A stretch of DNA of 53,970 nucleotides from Ilumatobacteraceae bacterium (GCA_021298195.1 JAJTEQ010000031.1:1-53970), one strand, 5' to 3'; shown: positions 1 through 8,626, counted from the stretch's first letter. A program made the numbers and translations. Notes: a model not told the origin generated them from the letters alone.

Positions 1-1
1 G

Positions 2-235
2 ATCGACGCCGACGAGGCGGTGTCCATCGGCATGGCCTTGCGCGCGGAGGACGATGAGTCGTTGATGGACGCGACGATGACCTTGGCTCACGAGATCGCC
101 TCGAAATCGGCGTATTCCACCCGGGTGATCAAGCAGTTGATGGCGGCCGGTCGTGGCGATCGCACCCGGGACGCGCGCGCGCGAGAAGAAGCCCTGTTCG
201 CGGACCTGTTCAAGGGCGGGGGCTTCGGCGGCTGA
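2..235 (+). CDS. Enoyl-CoA hydratase/isomerase family protein, C-terminal fragment
   Basis: This is the last 77 codons of a gene cut off by the left window edge; the frame is open from base 2. The visible part reads IDADEAVSIGMA, then a helical segment with AHEIASKSAYSTRVIKQL and a basic/acidic tail. That is the usual C-terminal pattern of the crotonase fold, in which a DEA-x-x-xG turn is followed by the trimerisation helices. The substrate-binding and catalytic half lies outside the window, so neither substrate nor reaction can be assigned. It runs in the same direction as folE, 36 bp upstream of it, but folE has its own promoter-like box, so they need not be co-transcribed. Confidence 0.8.
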   Translation: MDADEAVSIGMALRAEDDESLMDATMTLAHEIASKSAYSTRVIKQLMAAGRGDRTRDARAREEALFADLFKGGGFGG

Positions 236-258
236 GCAGGGCCCGCGGAACCCGCCGG

Positions 259-264
259 TAGCGT
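259..264 (+). promoter_or_regulatory. -10 box for a probable leaderless folE transcript
   Basis: TAGCGT ends 7 nt before the folE ATG. The same spacing recurs before many genes here, and no Shine-Dalgarno sequence lies between the box and the start, so transcription probably begins at or next to the start codon. Confidence 0.55.
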
Positions 265-271
265 TCCGGCC

Positions 272-889
272 ATGTCCGCGAACCTCGAATCCGCGAGCGA
301 ACCGTCCACGTCGACCGAACGCATCGTCGACCACGAGCGCGCCGAGCGCGCCGTGCGCGATTTGTTGGAGGCCATCGGCGAGGATCCCACCCGCGAGGGA
401 TTGCTGGACACGCCCGGACGCGTCGCACGCATGTGGGCCGAGGTTCTGAGCGGCACCAACAACGATCCCGACCACCATCTCGCCCGCACCTTCGAGATCG
501 AGCACGACGAGATGGTGCTGGTGCGCGACATTCCGTTCACGTCGGTGTGCGAGCACCACATGCTCCCCTTCAGTGGCACCGCCCACATCGCCTACCTTCC
601 GGGCACGACGGGGCGCTTCACCGGCTTGTCCAAATTGGCCCGACTCGTCGAGGGTTACTCGCGTCGACTGCAGGTGCAGGAGCGACTCACCAGCCAGTTG
701 GCCGATGCCATGCAGAGCATGCTCGACCCGGTCGGTGTGCTGGTGGTCGTGGAGGCCGAGCACAGTTGCATGTCCATCCGCGGTGTGCGCAAGCCGGGCA
801 CCAAGACCGTCACCACGGCCGTGCGCGGCATCTACCGCACCGACTCGTCGGCGCGGGCCGAGGTGATGGCGTTCATCCAAGGGCACTGA
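272..889 (+). CDS. folE: GTP cyclohydrolase I
   Basis: This enzyme converts GTP to 7,8-dihydroneopterin triphosphate, the first step of tetrahydrofolate synthesis, in the cytoplasm. At 205 aa it has the usual family length. The zinc and active-site signature CEHHMLPF lies at residues 93-100, and the second metal region, [16 protein letters not shown], supplies His164 and Cys166. [23 protein letters not shown] (118-140) is the conserved core helix. About 20 N-terminal residues are low-complexity Ser/Thr/Glu and probably not part of the fold. The ATG at 272 is preceded by a TAGCGT box. A Nudix hydrolase follows 6 bp later and is probably co-transcribed. Folate also feeds the MetH encoded further right. 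Confidence 0.97.
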   Translation: MSANLESASEPSTSTERIVDHERAERAVRDLLEAIGEDPTREGLLDTPGRVARMWAEVLSGTNNDPDHHLARTFEIEHDEMVLVRDIPFTSVCEHHMLPFSGTAHIAYLPGTTGRFTGLSKLARLVEGYSRRLQVQERLTSQLADAMQSMLDPVGVLVVVEAEHSCMSIRGVRKPGTKTVTTAVRGIYRTDSSARAEVMAFIQGH

Positions 890-895
890 GCCCTC

Positions 896-1441
896 GTGGG
901 TTTCCCTCATCCCACCATCGACGTGCCCGGTGACTGGCCCCTCGTTCGCGCGGAAGTCGAAAGAGCGGTCCACCGCGACACCCTCAGTGACGAGTTGTCC
1001 CGCGGTTTGAACGGCGACGAGTCCGTCGTTCCCGGGCACGTGTGCGCCACCACATGGATCCTCTGTCCCGACGCCACCCACACCCTGCTCGTGAAGCACC
1101 CATCTCTCGGTTGGTCGACACCGGGCGGGCACGTGGAACGGGACGAGTCCACGCGCGACGCCGGCTTGCGCGAGTTGGAGGAGGAGACCGGCCTCACCCG
1201 ATACGACGTGCGCGCGGTGTCGGACGCGCCGGCTTTCGTGCACGTCACCGACCGTGGAGGTGAACGACCTCATCGACACTGGAACGTGGCGTGGCTCTAC
1301 GTGGCCGACATGGACGCACCGCTGAGCCCAATCGAGGGCGCGCGTTGGTGGCCGGTCGATGCGCTTCCCGCGGGCCCCGCGGACCTGGCCGCGAAGATTC
1401 CCGAACTCGTGGCGCTCCTCGCGTCAGCGTCGGACGCGTAG
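896..1441 (+). CDS. Nudix hydrolase
   Basis: This 181-aa protein carries a complete Nudix box: GGHVERDE, a spacer, then RELEEETGL, matching G-x5-E-x7-RE-x2-EE-x-G. These residues bind the divalent metals used to cleave nucleoside diphosphates linked to another moiety. About 75 residues precede the box (the 'CATTWILCPDATHTLLV' strand region). The start is GTG at 896, 6 bp after the folE stop, so the gene probably shares the folE transcript. Some Nudix enzymes remove pyrophosphate from dihydroneopterin triphosphate, the FolE product. The adjacency makes that role attractive, but nothing in the sequence proves it, and a general house-cleaning role is equally possible. Confidence 0.88.
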   Translation: MGFPHPTIDVPGDWPLVRAEVERAVHRDTLSDELSRGLNGDESVVPGHVCATTWILCPDATHTLLVKHPSLGWSTPGGHVERDESTRDAGLRELEEETGLTRYDVRAVSDAPAFVHVTDRGGERPHRHWNVAWLYVADMDAPLSPIEGARWWPVDALPAGPADLAAKIPELVALLASASDA

Positions 1442-1458
1442 GAATCCCCCTGGTTCTT

Positions 1459-1501
1459 CTGGTGGCAGGAACAGCCAATTCTTGGCTGTTCCTGCCACCA
1501 G
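1459..1501. terminator. Perfect 20-bp inverted repeat between convergent genes
   Basis: The arms 1459-1478 and 1482-1501 are exact reverse complements separated by a 3-nt loop (TTC). The repeat lies between the Nudix gene and the convergent deacylase gene. A hairpin of this length would form on either transcript, so it is best read as a bidirectional terminator. It lacks the usual U-tract on either side. Confidence 0.7.
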
Positions 1502-1517
1502 TTCCACCAGTCGTGGG

Positions 1518-3251
1518 TCAGGCGCGCACGAGGCGACCGGGGCGGGCGCCGGTGTCGGCGCCGTTGCGGCGGGTCACCACACCGTTCACGATGGTGGCCA
1601 CGTAGCCGGTGGCCGTCTGCAGCAAACGGGTGCCACCCGCGGGCAGGTCGTCCTCGGCGTGCGGGAAGCCCAGCGTCAAGGCGTCCATGTCGATGATGTT
1701 GATGTCGGCCTTCTTGCCCTCGGCCAGAACACCGCGATCGTGGAAGCCCACCACGTTGGCCGTGTCGTGCGTCTGCACCTTCACCGCCTGCTCGAGCGTG
1801 AGCTTGGGCCCGCGACGACGATCGCGGGCCCAGTGCGTCAGCACGTAGGTGGGGATCGACGCGTCGCAGATCATGCGCACGTGAGCGCCACCGTCGGACA
1901 AGCCCGACACCGTCGCCGGGTGTTGCAACATCTCGTAGATGGCGTCCTGCGAACCACCCACGTAGTTGAAGAACGGCAACATCAGGAACGCTCGACCGTC
2001 GTCCTCGTTCAAGAGGTCGTAGGCGAACGACAACGAGTCCTGACCGTTGGCCTTGGCCATGTTGGACACCAGCAATTCCGGCCCGGGCTCGTAATCGGGC
2101 GGGGTGCCCATGGCGTACATCTTGTCCACCGACATCTGCATGAACGCCCCGATACCGTCGAACTGCTTGGTCGGATCGGCCGGCGCGTCGGTCTCGGCGA
2201 GAATACGGGCCTTCACGTCGCCCCGTCGCAGTTCGGCGCGCAGCTCGGGCATCGACAACTTCGACGCCAGGTCCATGAACGTGGGGCGCTTGGAGAAGAA
2301 GTGATAACCGTCCCAGCCGATCATCATGCCGAAGGGACGCGCGGCGATCTGCGGGTGCATGCGACCACCCTTGTCGTTGACGCGGTCGACCACGTCGAGG
2401 GCCTCGCGCCACGAATCGGCGTTCAATTCGTTCTGCAACATCGCGAAGGTCACCGGCAATCCGCTGCGCTCGGCCAAACCGGCCATCCAGTCCACCTCGC
2501 CGAGGAAGACCGGACGATCGAACTCCAGGCCCTGCGGAGCCACCTCGAACAATCCACCACCGGCGGCCACCAACGCGTCGGCCATGCCTTGTAGCTCGTC
2601 GAGGGCCGCGAAGGTGCCGGGCACCGGCTCTCCGTCGCGCGCCTTGTGGTTGAGCGTGCGACTGGTGGAAAAACCCACCGCACCCGCTTCGCGCGCCTCG
2701 CGCACGATGCGACCCATGGCCTCGATGTCGTCGGGAGTGGCGGCCTCGTTGCGCGCGCCACGATCACCCATGACGTAGGCCCGCACCGACGCGTGCGGAA
2801 CGTACGCGGCCACGTCCATGCTGTAGTGACGCGACGCCACGGCATCCAGATATTCGGGGAAGGTCTCCCACGACCACGTGATGCCCTCGTGCAACGCGGT
2901 GCCGGGAATGTCTTCGACACCCTCCATCAATTGCACCAGCCACTCCTCGCGACCCGGACGCACAGGCGCGAAACCGACGCCACAATTGCCCATCACGATG
3001 GTGGTGACGCCGTGACCCGACGTGGGTTCGAGAAGGTCGTCCCACGAGACCTGCCCGTCGTAGTGCGTGTGGATGTCGACGAACCCGGGGGTGACGACGC
3101 GACCCGTGGCGTCGATGACCTCGGCCGCCGCCTCGTCGATGGTCGGTGCGATGCGCGCGATACGACCGCCTCGAACGGCGATGTCGCCCCGGAACCGGGC
3201 CGACCCCGTGCCGTCGACGATGGTCCCCCCACGAATGATCAGATCGAACAT
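1518..3251 (-). CDS. N-acyl-D-amino-acid deacylase family amidohydrolase
   Basis: This 577-aa protein belongs to the D-aminoacylase branch of the amidohydrolase superfamily. It opens with [16 protein letters not shown], followed by the composite beta-sandwich and the metal-binding motif [12 protein letters not shown] (about residues 56-67). The family marker [12 protein letters not shown] comes at about 94-105, and the C-terminal region has SDGGAHVRM, which carries the catalytic Asp. Enzymes of this group remove N-acyl groups from D-amino acids; some homologs act on other N-acyl or cyclic amides, so the substrate is open. The ATG at 3251 is preceded on the minus strand by the purine-rich GGGGGAAG, a good ribosome binding site. 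The gene is transcribed alone, away from the MoxR operon, and probably ends at the hairpin at 1459-1501. Confidence 0.88.
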   Translation of the reverse strand: MFDLIIRGGTIVDGTGSARFRGDIAVRGGRIARIAPTIDEAAAEVIDATGRVVTPGFVDIHTHYDGQVSWDDLLEPTSGHGVTTIVMGNCGVGFAPVRPGREEWLVQLMEGVEDIPGTALHEGITWSWETFPEYLDAVASRHYSMDVAAYVPHASVRAYVMGDRGARNEAATPDDIEAMGRIVREAREAGAVGFSTSRTLNHKARDGEPVPGTFAALDELQGMADALVAAGGGLFEVAPQGLEFDRPVFLGEVDWMAGLAERSGLPVTFAMLQNELNADSWREALDVVDRVNDKGGRMHPQIAARPFGMMIGWDGYHFFSKRPTFMDLASKLSMPELRAELRRGDVKARILAETDAPADPTKQFDGIGAFMQMSVDKMYAMGTPPDYEPGPELLVSNMAKANGQDSLSFAYDLLNEDDGRAFLMLPFFNYVGGSQDAIYEMLQHPATVSGLSDGGAHVRMICDASIPTYVLTHWARDRRRGPKLTLEQAVKVQTHDTANVVGFHDRGVLAEGKKADINIIDMDALTLGFPHAEDDLPAGGTRLLQTATGYVATIVNGVVTRRNGADTGARPGRLVRA

Positions 3252-3291
3252 GTCTTCCCCCTCGACTCAGAGATTACAACTCGCACCCCTC

Positions 3292-3297
3292 TAGCCT
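3292..3297 (+). promoter_or_regulatory. -10 box for the MoxR operon
   Basis: TAGCCT ends 7 nt before the ATG at 3305, in the 53-bp gap between this operon and the divergent deacylase gene. The position predicts a leaderless transcript. Confidence 0.55.
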
Positions 3298-3304
3298 GTC
3301 GTCG

Positions 3305-4231
3305 ATGAGTTCTCTTCCCCCGGACCTCGACTCAGTGGAAGCCGTCGACGCGGCCCTCGGTCGTCTCGGTTACCTGGCTGATCGTGGGCTCGCCACGTCG
3401 GTTTTCCTGGCCCTCACCTTGCAGCGCCCGTTGTTGCTCGAGGGCGAGGCCGGCGTGGGCAAGACCGAGCTGGCCAAGGTGCTCGCCCGGCTGACCGGTG
3501 GCGAACTGATTCGCCTGCAGTGCTACGAGGGGATCGACGCCACGCAAGCCGTGTACGACTGGGACTATTCACGTCAGTTGTTGCACTTGCGCGCCGCCGA
3601 AGCCAGCGGTGAGGCCGCCGGCCTGGGCGCCGACGCTCTGGAGAACCAGCTGTACCAGGAACGCTTCTTGTTGCGTCGCGCCGTGTTGCGCGCACTTTCG
3701 CCGGCCGAGAATCCGCCGGTGTTGTTGATCGACGAGATCGACCGCGCCGACGACGAGTTCGAGGCGTATCTGCTCGAGGTCCTGTCGGATTTCCAAGTGA
3801 CCATTCCCGAGCTCGGAACGTTCACCGCGCCGCGACCGCCCGTCGTGATCCTCACGTCGAATCGCACGCGCGACGTTCACGACGCGCTCAAGCGTCGCTG
3901 CCTCTACCACTGGGTGGAGCATCCCTCGTTCGAACGCGAGGTGGCCATCGTCTCCCTGCGGGTTCCCGACGTGAACGGAAACCTGGCCCGTCAAGTGGCC
4001 GCCGCCACCGAGACCCTGCGCGCCATGCAGTTGTACAAACCGCCGGGCGTCGCCGAGACCATCGACTGGGCCACCGCTCTCGGTCGCCTCGGTGTGACCA
4101 CCCTCGACGAGGACAGCGTGCGCTCCACTCTGGGAACCGTGCTCAAGTACCGCGAGGATCAAGAACGTGTCGAAGCCGCCGACATGGCCGAGATCGTGAG
4201 GTCGGCGGTGCGACGCGCGCTCGTCGCCTGA
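3305..4231 (+). CDS. MoxR-family AAA+ ATPase (CoxD-like)
   Basis: This 308-aa protein has Walker A GEAGVGKT (residues 47-54) and Walker B VLLIDEID, with Asp143 and Glu144. ILTSNRTRDVHDALKRRC follows, matching the sensor-1 and arginine-finger region of MoxR ATPases. Together with VWA partners, MoxR proteins act as chaperones that help insert metals or cofactors. In carboxydotrophs the CoxD homolog helps build the CuSMo centre of CO dehydrogenase. The next gene, 1 bp downstream, is a CoxE-type VWA protein, and two XdhC/CoxI-type genes follow. That order supports a role in maturing a molybdenum hydroxylase. No hydroxylase catalytic subunits are encoded nearby, so the client enzyme is unknown. 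Confidence 0.92.
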   Translation: MSSLPPDLDSVEAVDAALGRLGYLADRGLATSVFLALTLQRPLLLEGEAGVGKTELAKVLARLTGGELIRLQCYEGIDATQAVYDWDYSRQLLHLRAAEASGEAAGLGADALENQLYQERFLLRRAVLRALSPAENPPVLLIDEIDRADDEFEAYLLEVLSDFQVTIPELGTFTAPRPPVVILTSNRTRDVHDALKRRCLYHWVEHPSFEREVAIVSLRVPDVNGNLARQVAAATETLRAMQLYKPPGVAETIDWATALGRLGVTTLDEDSVRSTLGTVLKYREDQERVEAADMAEIVRSAVRRALVA

Positions 4232-4232
4232 C

Positions 4233-5375
4233 ATGAACGCTCCCGCCGTCAACGAAGCGGTCGTCTCGCCCGCCGAGCGCATGGCGGTGGCATTCACCCG
4301 CGTGTTGCGCGGGGCCGGAATCACCACCCCCATCGGGAACGTCATCACCTTCACCGAGTCGATCGCTCGTCTCGGACTCGATCGGCGCGACGACGTGTAC
4401 TGGGCCGGTCGCGCGACGCTGATTCGTCGCCCCGAGGACATCGCGTTGTTCGATCGGGCGTTCGAGGTGTTCTGGAACTCCCGTCGCGCCGGATCCGACG
4501 ACGTCGAAGCGGAGACCTTCCATCTCACCATCAACATGGACGCCGAGGACGGCTCGATGGACGACGGCCAGGCGAACGTCGACGACGAAGACGACGACGG
4601 TTCGATCACCCTGCGCTTTTCCACCATCGAAACGCTGCGCACCAAGGACTTCGCCGCTTACTCCCCCGAGGAACTGCACCTGGCCCAGGATCTGATGTCG
4701 AAGCTCCGTCTCGTCGGCACCCCGCGTTCCTCGTTCCGCATGACGCCCGGATCGCGTCGCGGTCGACCCGACCTGCGGCGCACCGTGCGCTCCAGCTTGC
4801 GCACCGCCGGTGAGCCCGTCACCCGCCACCATCTGGAGAACGACCAGCGACTGCGACGACTCGTTCTGTTGCTCGACATATCGGGCTCCATGGAACCGTA
4901 CGCGCGCGCGTTGTTGCGCTTCGTGCAAGCGGCGGTGGCCGGTCGTCAGAAGGTGGAGGCGTTCGCCATCGGCACCCGTCTCACGCGCGTCACCCGCGAG
5001 TTGGGGTCCCGCGATCCCGACAAGGCTCTGCGCTTGGCGTCAGGGCGCGTGCAGGACTGGAGCGGTGGCACCCGTCTGGGCGAGTGTCTGCGACATTTCA
5101 ACGACGAATGGGGCGTACGCGGCATGGCCCGTGGCGCCATCGTGGTGGTACTCAGCGACGGCTGGGACCGAGGTGAACCCGAACTACTGGCCGAACAGAT
5201 GCGACGTCTGCAGCGGGTCAGTTTCCGCACGATCTGGGTGAACCCGTTGAAGGTGACCCCGGGCTACGCACCGTTGGCTCGCGGGATGGCGGCGGCGATG
5301 CCGTACGTCGACCGCTTCGTGGAGGGACATTCCGTCGAGGCCATGGAGCGCCTCGCCCACGAGATCGGCTCGTGA
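4233..5375 (+). CDS. VWA domain protein, CoxE family
   Basis: This 380-aa protein begins 1 bp after the MoxR gene. Its C-terminal half is a von Willebrand A domain with the MIDAS motif DISGS (Asp215, Ser217, Ser219) and a later LSDGWDRGEPELL segment supplying the second Asp region. The N-terminal half is helical and holds a very acidic stretch, DDGQANVDDEDDDG, at about residues 110-123. CoxE-type VWA proteins pair with MoxR ATPases, much as ViaA pairs with RavA, and help activate molybdenum-containing CO or xanthine dehydrogenases. Direct adjacency to the ATPase and to XdhC genes supports that pairing. There is no signal peptide, so it should act in the cytoplasm. Confidence 0.9.
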   Translation: MNAPAVNEAVVSPAERMAVAFTRVLRGAGITTPIGNVITFTESIARLGLDRRDDVYWAGRATLIRRPEDIALFDRAFEVFWNSRRAGSDDVEAETFHLTINMDAEDGSMDDGQANVDDEDDDGSITLRFSTIETLRTKDFAAYSPEELHLAQDLMSKLRLVGTPRSSFRMTPGSRRGRPDLRRTVRSSLRTAGEPVTRHHLENDQRLRRLVLLLDISGSMEPYARALLRFVQAAVAGRQKVEAFAIGTRLTRVTRELGSRDPDKALRLASGRVQDWSGGTRLGECLRHFNDEWGVRGMARGAIVVVLSDGWDRGEPELLAEQMRRLQRVSFRTIWVNPLKVTPGYAPLARGMAAAMPYVDRFVEGHSVEAMERLAHEIGS

Positions 5376-5415
5376 GGGGTGCCGCCCACGGGCGGTTCAC
5401 GGCAGACTGTGTCCC

Positions 5416-5733
5416 ATGCGCGAGATCCTCGACGACATCGACCGCTGGCGAACCGCCGGCAAGCAGGTGGCCGTCGCCCGCGTCATCAACATCGAAGGCT
5501 CCGGGCCCCGTGATCCCGGTGCGGCCATGGCGGTCAACGAGGACGGCGAGGTCGCCGGTTCGGTCAGCGGTGGCTGCGTCGAGGGCGCCGTCGTCAGCGA
5601 GGCCCTCGCAATCATCCACGACGGTGGTCCCGGCAAGATGGTGTCCTTCGGCTACTCCGACGACGAGGCCTTCGCCGTGGGACTCACCTGCGGTGGCATC
5701 ATCCGGCTCTACATCGAACGACTCGACTGGTAG
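5416..5733 (+). CDS. XdhC/CoxI domain protein, N-terminal domain only
   Basis: This 105-aa protein consists only of the XdhC/CoxI domain: EILDDIDRWRTAGKQVAVAR, then EGSGPRDPGAAMAV and VSGGCVEGAVVSEA, where the conserved cysteine sits. It ends LTCGGIIRLYIER, the second conserved cysteine region. XdhC proteins bind molybdenum cofactor, protect its sulfurated form and deliver it to xanthine dehydrogenase-type enzymes. Here the domain is a free-standing gene 2 bp upstream of a longer XdhC with a Rossmann domain, so the pair resembles the separate CoxI and CoxF genes of cox clusters. It is expected to work in the cytoplasm with the MoxR/VWA pair. The start is ATG at 5416, 40 bp after the VWA gene. 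Confidence 0.88.
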   Translation: MREILDDIDRWRTAGKQVAVARVINIEGSGPRDPGAAMAVNEDGEVAGSVSGGCVEGAVVSEALAIIHDGGPGKMVSFGYSDDEAFAVGLTCGGIIRLYIERLDW

Positions 5734-5735
5734 CC

Positions 5736-6548
5736 ATGTCGCTGTACGAGCAGTTCCGCGCGCACGTTCGGGCGCAGACACCGGTGGCCCTGGCCACCGT
5801 CGTCGAAGGTCCCGGCGTGGGCGCGAAGTTGATGGTCACGCGAATCGACGGCGCCGAGGAGGTGTCCGGATCGCTCGGTCATCCGGACCTCAATCGCGTG
5901 GTGGCCCGCGACACCGCCGGCGAACTGGAGGCCGGTCGAACCGGTGTGCGCCACTACGGACCCGAGGGACAGGCCACCCCCGAGGATCTGGTGGACACTC
6001 CCACGGTCGTGGTGTTCATCGAGAGTTTCTCGCCGCCGCCGCAGATGTGGATCTTCGGAGCGGTGGACTTCACCGCCGCTCTCGGTCGGGTGGCCAAGGT
6101 TCTCGGATACCGCGTGACCGTGTGCGACGCCCGCGAGATCTTCGCCACCAAGCGGCGCTTCCCCATGGCCGACGAGGTGATGGTCACGTGGCCCACGCCG
6201 ATGTTCGAGTCTCGGGGCCACACTCTCGGACCCCGCGACGCGGTGTGCATCCTCACGCACGATCCGAAGTTCGACGTGCCCGCCGTGCAGGGAGCATTGG
6301 CCACCAACGTGGGCTACATCGGCGTCATGGGTAGTCGCAAGACCCACGCCAAGCGACTCGAACGACTCGCCGAGGTCGGTGTTTCGTCACCCGAGCAGTT
6401 GTCACGGTTGATGTCGCCCATCGGTCTCGACCTCGGCGGTCGCACCCCCGAGGAAACCGCCATCGCCATCTGCGCCGAGATCATCGCCCGTCGCACCGGC
6501 CACACCGCGACCAGCCTGAAACTGACGAGCGGCTCCATCCACTCCTGA
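5736..6548 (+). CDS. XdhC family protein with Rossmann domain (CoxF-like)
   Basis: This 270-aa protein has a weak XdhC N-terminal domain (residues about 1-85, with GVGAKLMV and SGSLGHPDLNR) and an XdhC Rossmann domain that starts near residue 100 at QMWIFGAVDFTAALGRVAK. The C-terminal segment YIGVMGSRKTHAKR, followed by SPIGLDLGGRTPEETA, is the most conserved part of the family and is intact. The N-terminal half lacks the cysteines seen in the short upstream partner, so the two genes may divide cofactor binding and nucleotide binding between them. It is the last gene of the operon and faces the M24 peptidase gene across a short hairpin. The family role is molybdenum cofactor insertion or sulfuration; the enzyme served is not in this window. 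Confidence 0.88.
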   Translation: MSLYEQFRAHVRAQTPVALATVVEGPGVGAKLMVTRIDGAEEVSGSLGHPDLNRVVARDTAGELEAGRTGVRHYGPEGQATPEDLVDTPTVVVFIESFSPPPQMWIFGAVDFTAALGRVAKVLGYRVTVCDAREIFATKRRFPMADEVMVTWPTPMFESRGHTLGPRDAVCILTHDPKFDVPAVQGALATNVGYIGVMGSRKTHAKRLERLAEVGVSSPEQLSRLMSPIGLDLGGRTPEETAIAICAEIIARRTGHTATSLKLTSGSIHS

Positions 6549-6552
6549 CCCG

Positions 6553-6575
6553 CTGACGCGATCGCCGCGCGTCAG
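6553..6575. terminator. Short hairpin between convergent genes
   Basis: CTGACGCG (6553-6560) pairs perfectly with CGCGTCAG (6568-6575) around a 7-nt loop. It sits between the ends of the XdhC gene and the M24 peptidase gene, and its right arm contains the peptidase stop codon. A bidirectional terminator is likely, but there is no U-tract. Confidence 0.5.
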
Positions 6576-7717
6576 ACGTCGAGCACGACCAGATCGTGGT
6601 TCGCGTGGTTCATGGGGTCGGGACCTTCGCTGGTGGCCACCACGATGTCCTCCAATCGCATCCCCCACTTGCCGGCGACGTAGATGCCCGGCTCAACGCT
6701 GAACGCGTGACCGGCCTCGAGCGGCAACGTGTTGCCGCTCACCATGTACGGATCCTCGTGCGCGTCCATTCCGATGCCGTGACCGGTGCGATGGATGAAG
6801 TACTCGCCGAAGCCGGCCGCATCGATGACGTCACGTGCGGCACGGTCGACGCCTTCGCACGGCGTGCCCACGGTGGCGGCGCGCACACCGGCGGCCTCGG
6901 CGGCTTTCAACACCGCGTACGCCTCGGCGATGTCGCCGGGCACCGGACCGAGATGAACGCAACGCGTGATGTCGCTGCAGTATCCGTTCATGGTGCCGCC
7001 GAAATCGCACAGCACGATCTCGCCCCGTTCGATCACGCGCGACCCGGGGTGATGATGGGGACTGGCGGCGTTCTCGCCGGCGGCGACGATGGCGAAGTTC
7101 ACCACGTCGTGTCCCTCGGCCAACAATCGCGCCGAGATGTCGGCCGACACCTGGGCTTCGGTGCGACCGACAAGATCGATCTCACCAGCGTGCAACTGTG
7201 CCGCGACCCGATCGGCGGCGGCACCGGCGGCCTTCAGCGCGGCGATCTCGGCGGCGTCCTTGCGCATGCGAATAGGGCCCAACACGTCGACCGCGCGACG
7301 GTAGGTGGAACCGGGCAACAACGGCATCAGATCCACCAGGAAACGGGCCCACATGGTGTCGCCGATCGCCAACACCTTGGCCGCCGACGATGCCGTCACG
7401 AGCGCGGCCGTGAGCGCCACCGGATCCTCGGTCTCACCCCACGGCGCCATGTCGAACACCTCCGGCAAGTGGTTCACGCGTGGCGCCTCGAGGCGCGGCA
7501 CCACCAACGTGGCGTCGCCGTCGACCGGCAACACCAACATCGTGAGTCGCTCGAGGGGCATGGCGTGATAGCCGGTGAGATACGGCATGTCGAGACCGAC
7601 CGACAACAACGTGACGTCGATTCCCTGCTCGCGCATGGCGCGTCGGGTGCGTTCGATGCGATCGGAAAACACGGCCGCGTCGGCACCCGGCGCGGAGACG
7701 ATGGAATGACCACTCAC
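6572..7717 (-). CDS. M24 family metallopeptidase (Xaa-Pro aminopeptidase-like)
   Basis: This protein has an N-terminal creatinase/prolidase-type domain (about residues 1-145) and a C-terminal pita-bread domain. The five metal ligands of M24 enzymes are visible: the Asp of CDFGGTMNGYCSDITR and its second Asp, the His of HRTGHGIGMDAHEDP, the Glu of FSVEPGIYVAG and the Glu of MRLEDIVV. It probably removes N-terminal residues before proline from peptides in the cytoplasm. An upstream in-frame TTG at 7726 exists, but a TAGGTT box placed exactly 7 nt before the GTG at 7717 favours that GTG, giving 381 aa. The gene lies downstream of the pirin gene on the same strand, separated by 28 bp containing this promoter. 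Confidence 0.9.
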   Translation of the reverse strand: MSGHSIVSAPGADAAVFSDRIERTRRAMREQGIDVTLLSVGLDMPYLTGYHAMPLERLTMLVLPVDGDATLVVPRLEAPRVNHLPEVFDMAPWGETEDPVALTAALVTASSAAKVLAIGDTMWARFLVDLMPLLPGSTYRRAVDVLGPIRMRKDAAEIAALKAAGAAADRVAAQLHAGEIDLVGRTEAQVSADISARLLAEGHDVVNFAIVAAGENAASPHHHPGSRVIERGEIVLCDFGGTMNGYCSDITRCVHLGPVPGDIAEAYAVLKAAEAAGVRAATVGTPCEGVDRAARDVIDAAGFGEYFIHRTGHGIGMDAHEDPYMVSGNTLPLEAGHAFSVEPGIYVAGKWGMRLEDIVVATSEGPDPMNHANHDLVVLDV

Positions 7718-7724
7718 GCTCGCC

Positions 7725-7730
7725 AACCTA
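7725..7730 (-). promoter_or_regulatory. -10 box for the M24 peptidase
   Basis: TAGGTT on the minus strand ends 7 nt before the GTG at 7717. The box overlaps the alternative TTG start at 7726, which argues against that start. Confidence 0.5.
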
Positions 7731-7745
7731 CTGGCAGTCGCCGAT

Positions 7746-8615
7746 TCAGTTGCGATTGGTGCCGGGTCCGGTGGCCACGATCGAACCCAGTCGGCCGGCC
7801 TCGTAGTCCTCGAAGGCCCGGATGATCTCCTCGCGGGTGTTCATGACGAACGGCCCGTACCGCGCGATCGGTTCGTTCAACGGCTCCCCACCGAGGAGTA
7901 ACACCTCGCACTCCCGTTCCCCGGCGGTCACCGTCACCGACCCCGAGTCACGATCGCACACCACCATGTGTCCCTCGTCGGCCTCGACACCGTTCACGAC
8001 GACTCCGTTCACGAAGGGGTGGACGAGAGCCGTGTGACCATCGGGCACCTGCCAGTCGACGGACTCTCCGGCACGCAGGGACACGTGTGCGAACGTCACC
8101 GGGCTGGTGGTGTCCACGATGCCGTTCAAACCGTCGACCTCTCCGGCGATCACCCGCAAGGTTCCGCCGCCGTCCAGCACTCGCGATGGGATGTCGTACG
8201 CCTCGTAGCCCTGATAGCGCGGCGGGATCATCTTGCTGGCGGCGCGCAGGTTCACCCACAACTGGAAACCGTGCATGCGCCCACCGAGCCGCATCATCTG
8301 GTTCGTCGGCAGTTCGCTGTGCACGATGCCCGCACCCGCGGTCATCCACTGCACCGCTCCCGGCGTGATGACGCCGAACCCTCCGTTGGAGTCCCGATGC
8401 TCGATCTCGCCGGCCAACAAGTACGTGACCGTCTCGAATCCACGATGCGGATGATCGGGCGCACCCACCGCCTTGCCCGGCGCGTATTCCACCGGTCCCA
8501 TCTCGTCGAGCAACAAGAAGGGATCGATCGCCGAGATGTCGCCCGACGGAAACGGACGACGCACGATGAAGCCCCCGCCCTCGGCCTGACGGTGCGCCGG
8601 GACGAGGCCGAGCAC
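7746..8615 (-). CDS. Pirin family protein
   Basis: This bicupin protein is 289 aa when started at the GTG at 8615, 11 bp after the lipB-lipA stop. The N-terminal cupin keeps all four metal ligands of the pirin family: His55 and His57 in DHPHRGFE, and His99 and Glu101 in GIVHSE. ALVHPFVNGVVVNG marks the second cupin. Bacterial pirins have been reported with quercetinase-like dioxygenase activity or as regulators of pyruvate dehydrogenase. Its place at the end of an lpd-E2-lipoate operon makes the second idea worth noting, but it remains inference. The open frame continues far upstream through lipB-lipA; that extension is an artefact of GC-rich DNA. Confidence 0.9.
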   Translation of the reverse strand: MLGLVPAHRQAEGGGFIVRRPFPSGDISAIDPFLLLDEMGPVEYAPGKAVGAPDHPHRGFETVTYLLAGEIEHRDSNGGFGVITPGAVQWMTAGAGIVHSELPTNQMMRLGGRMHGFQLWVNLRAASKMIPPRYQGYEAYDIPSRVLDGGGTLRVIAGEVDGLNGIVDTTSPVTFAHVSLRAGESVDWQVPDGHTALVHPFVNGVVVNGVEADEGHMVVCDRDSGSVTVTAGERECEVLLLGGEPLNEPIARYGPFVMNTREEIIRAFEDYEAGRLGSIVATGPGTNRN

Positions 8616-8626
8616 TCGCCGCCGGT

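Noticed and set aside
5372-6334. A 320-codon plus-strand frame over the two XdhC genes
   Set aside because: It is rich in Arg and Ser with no motif and runs in a different frame from both XdhC genes, which have clear family signatures.
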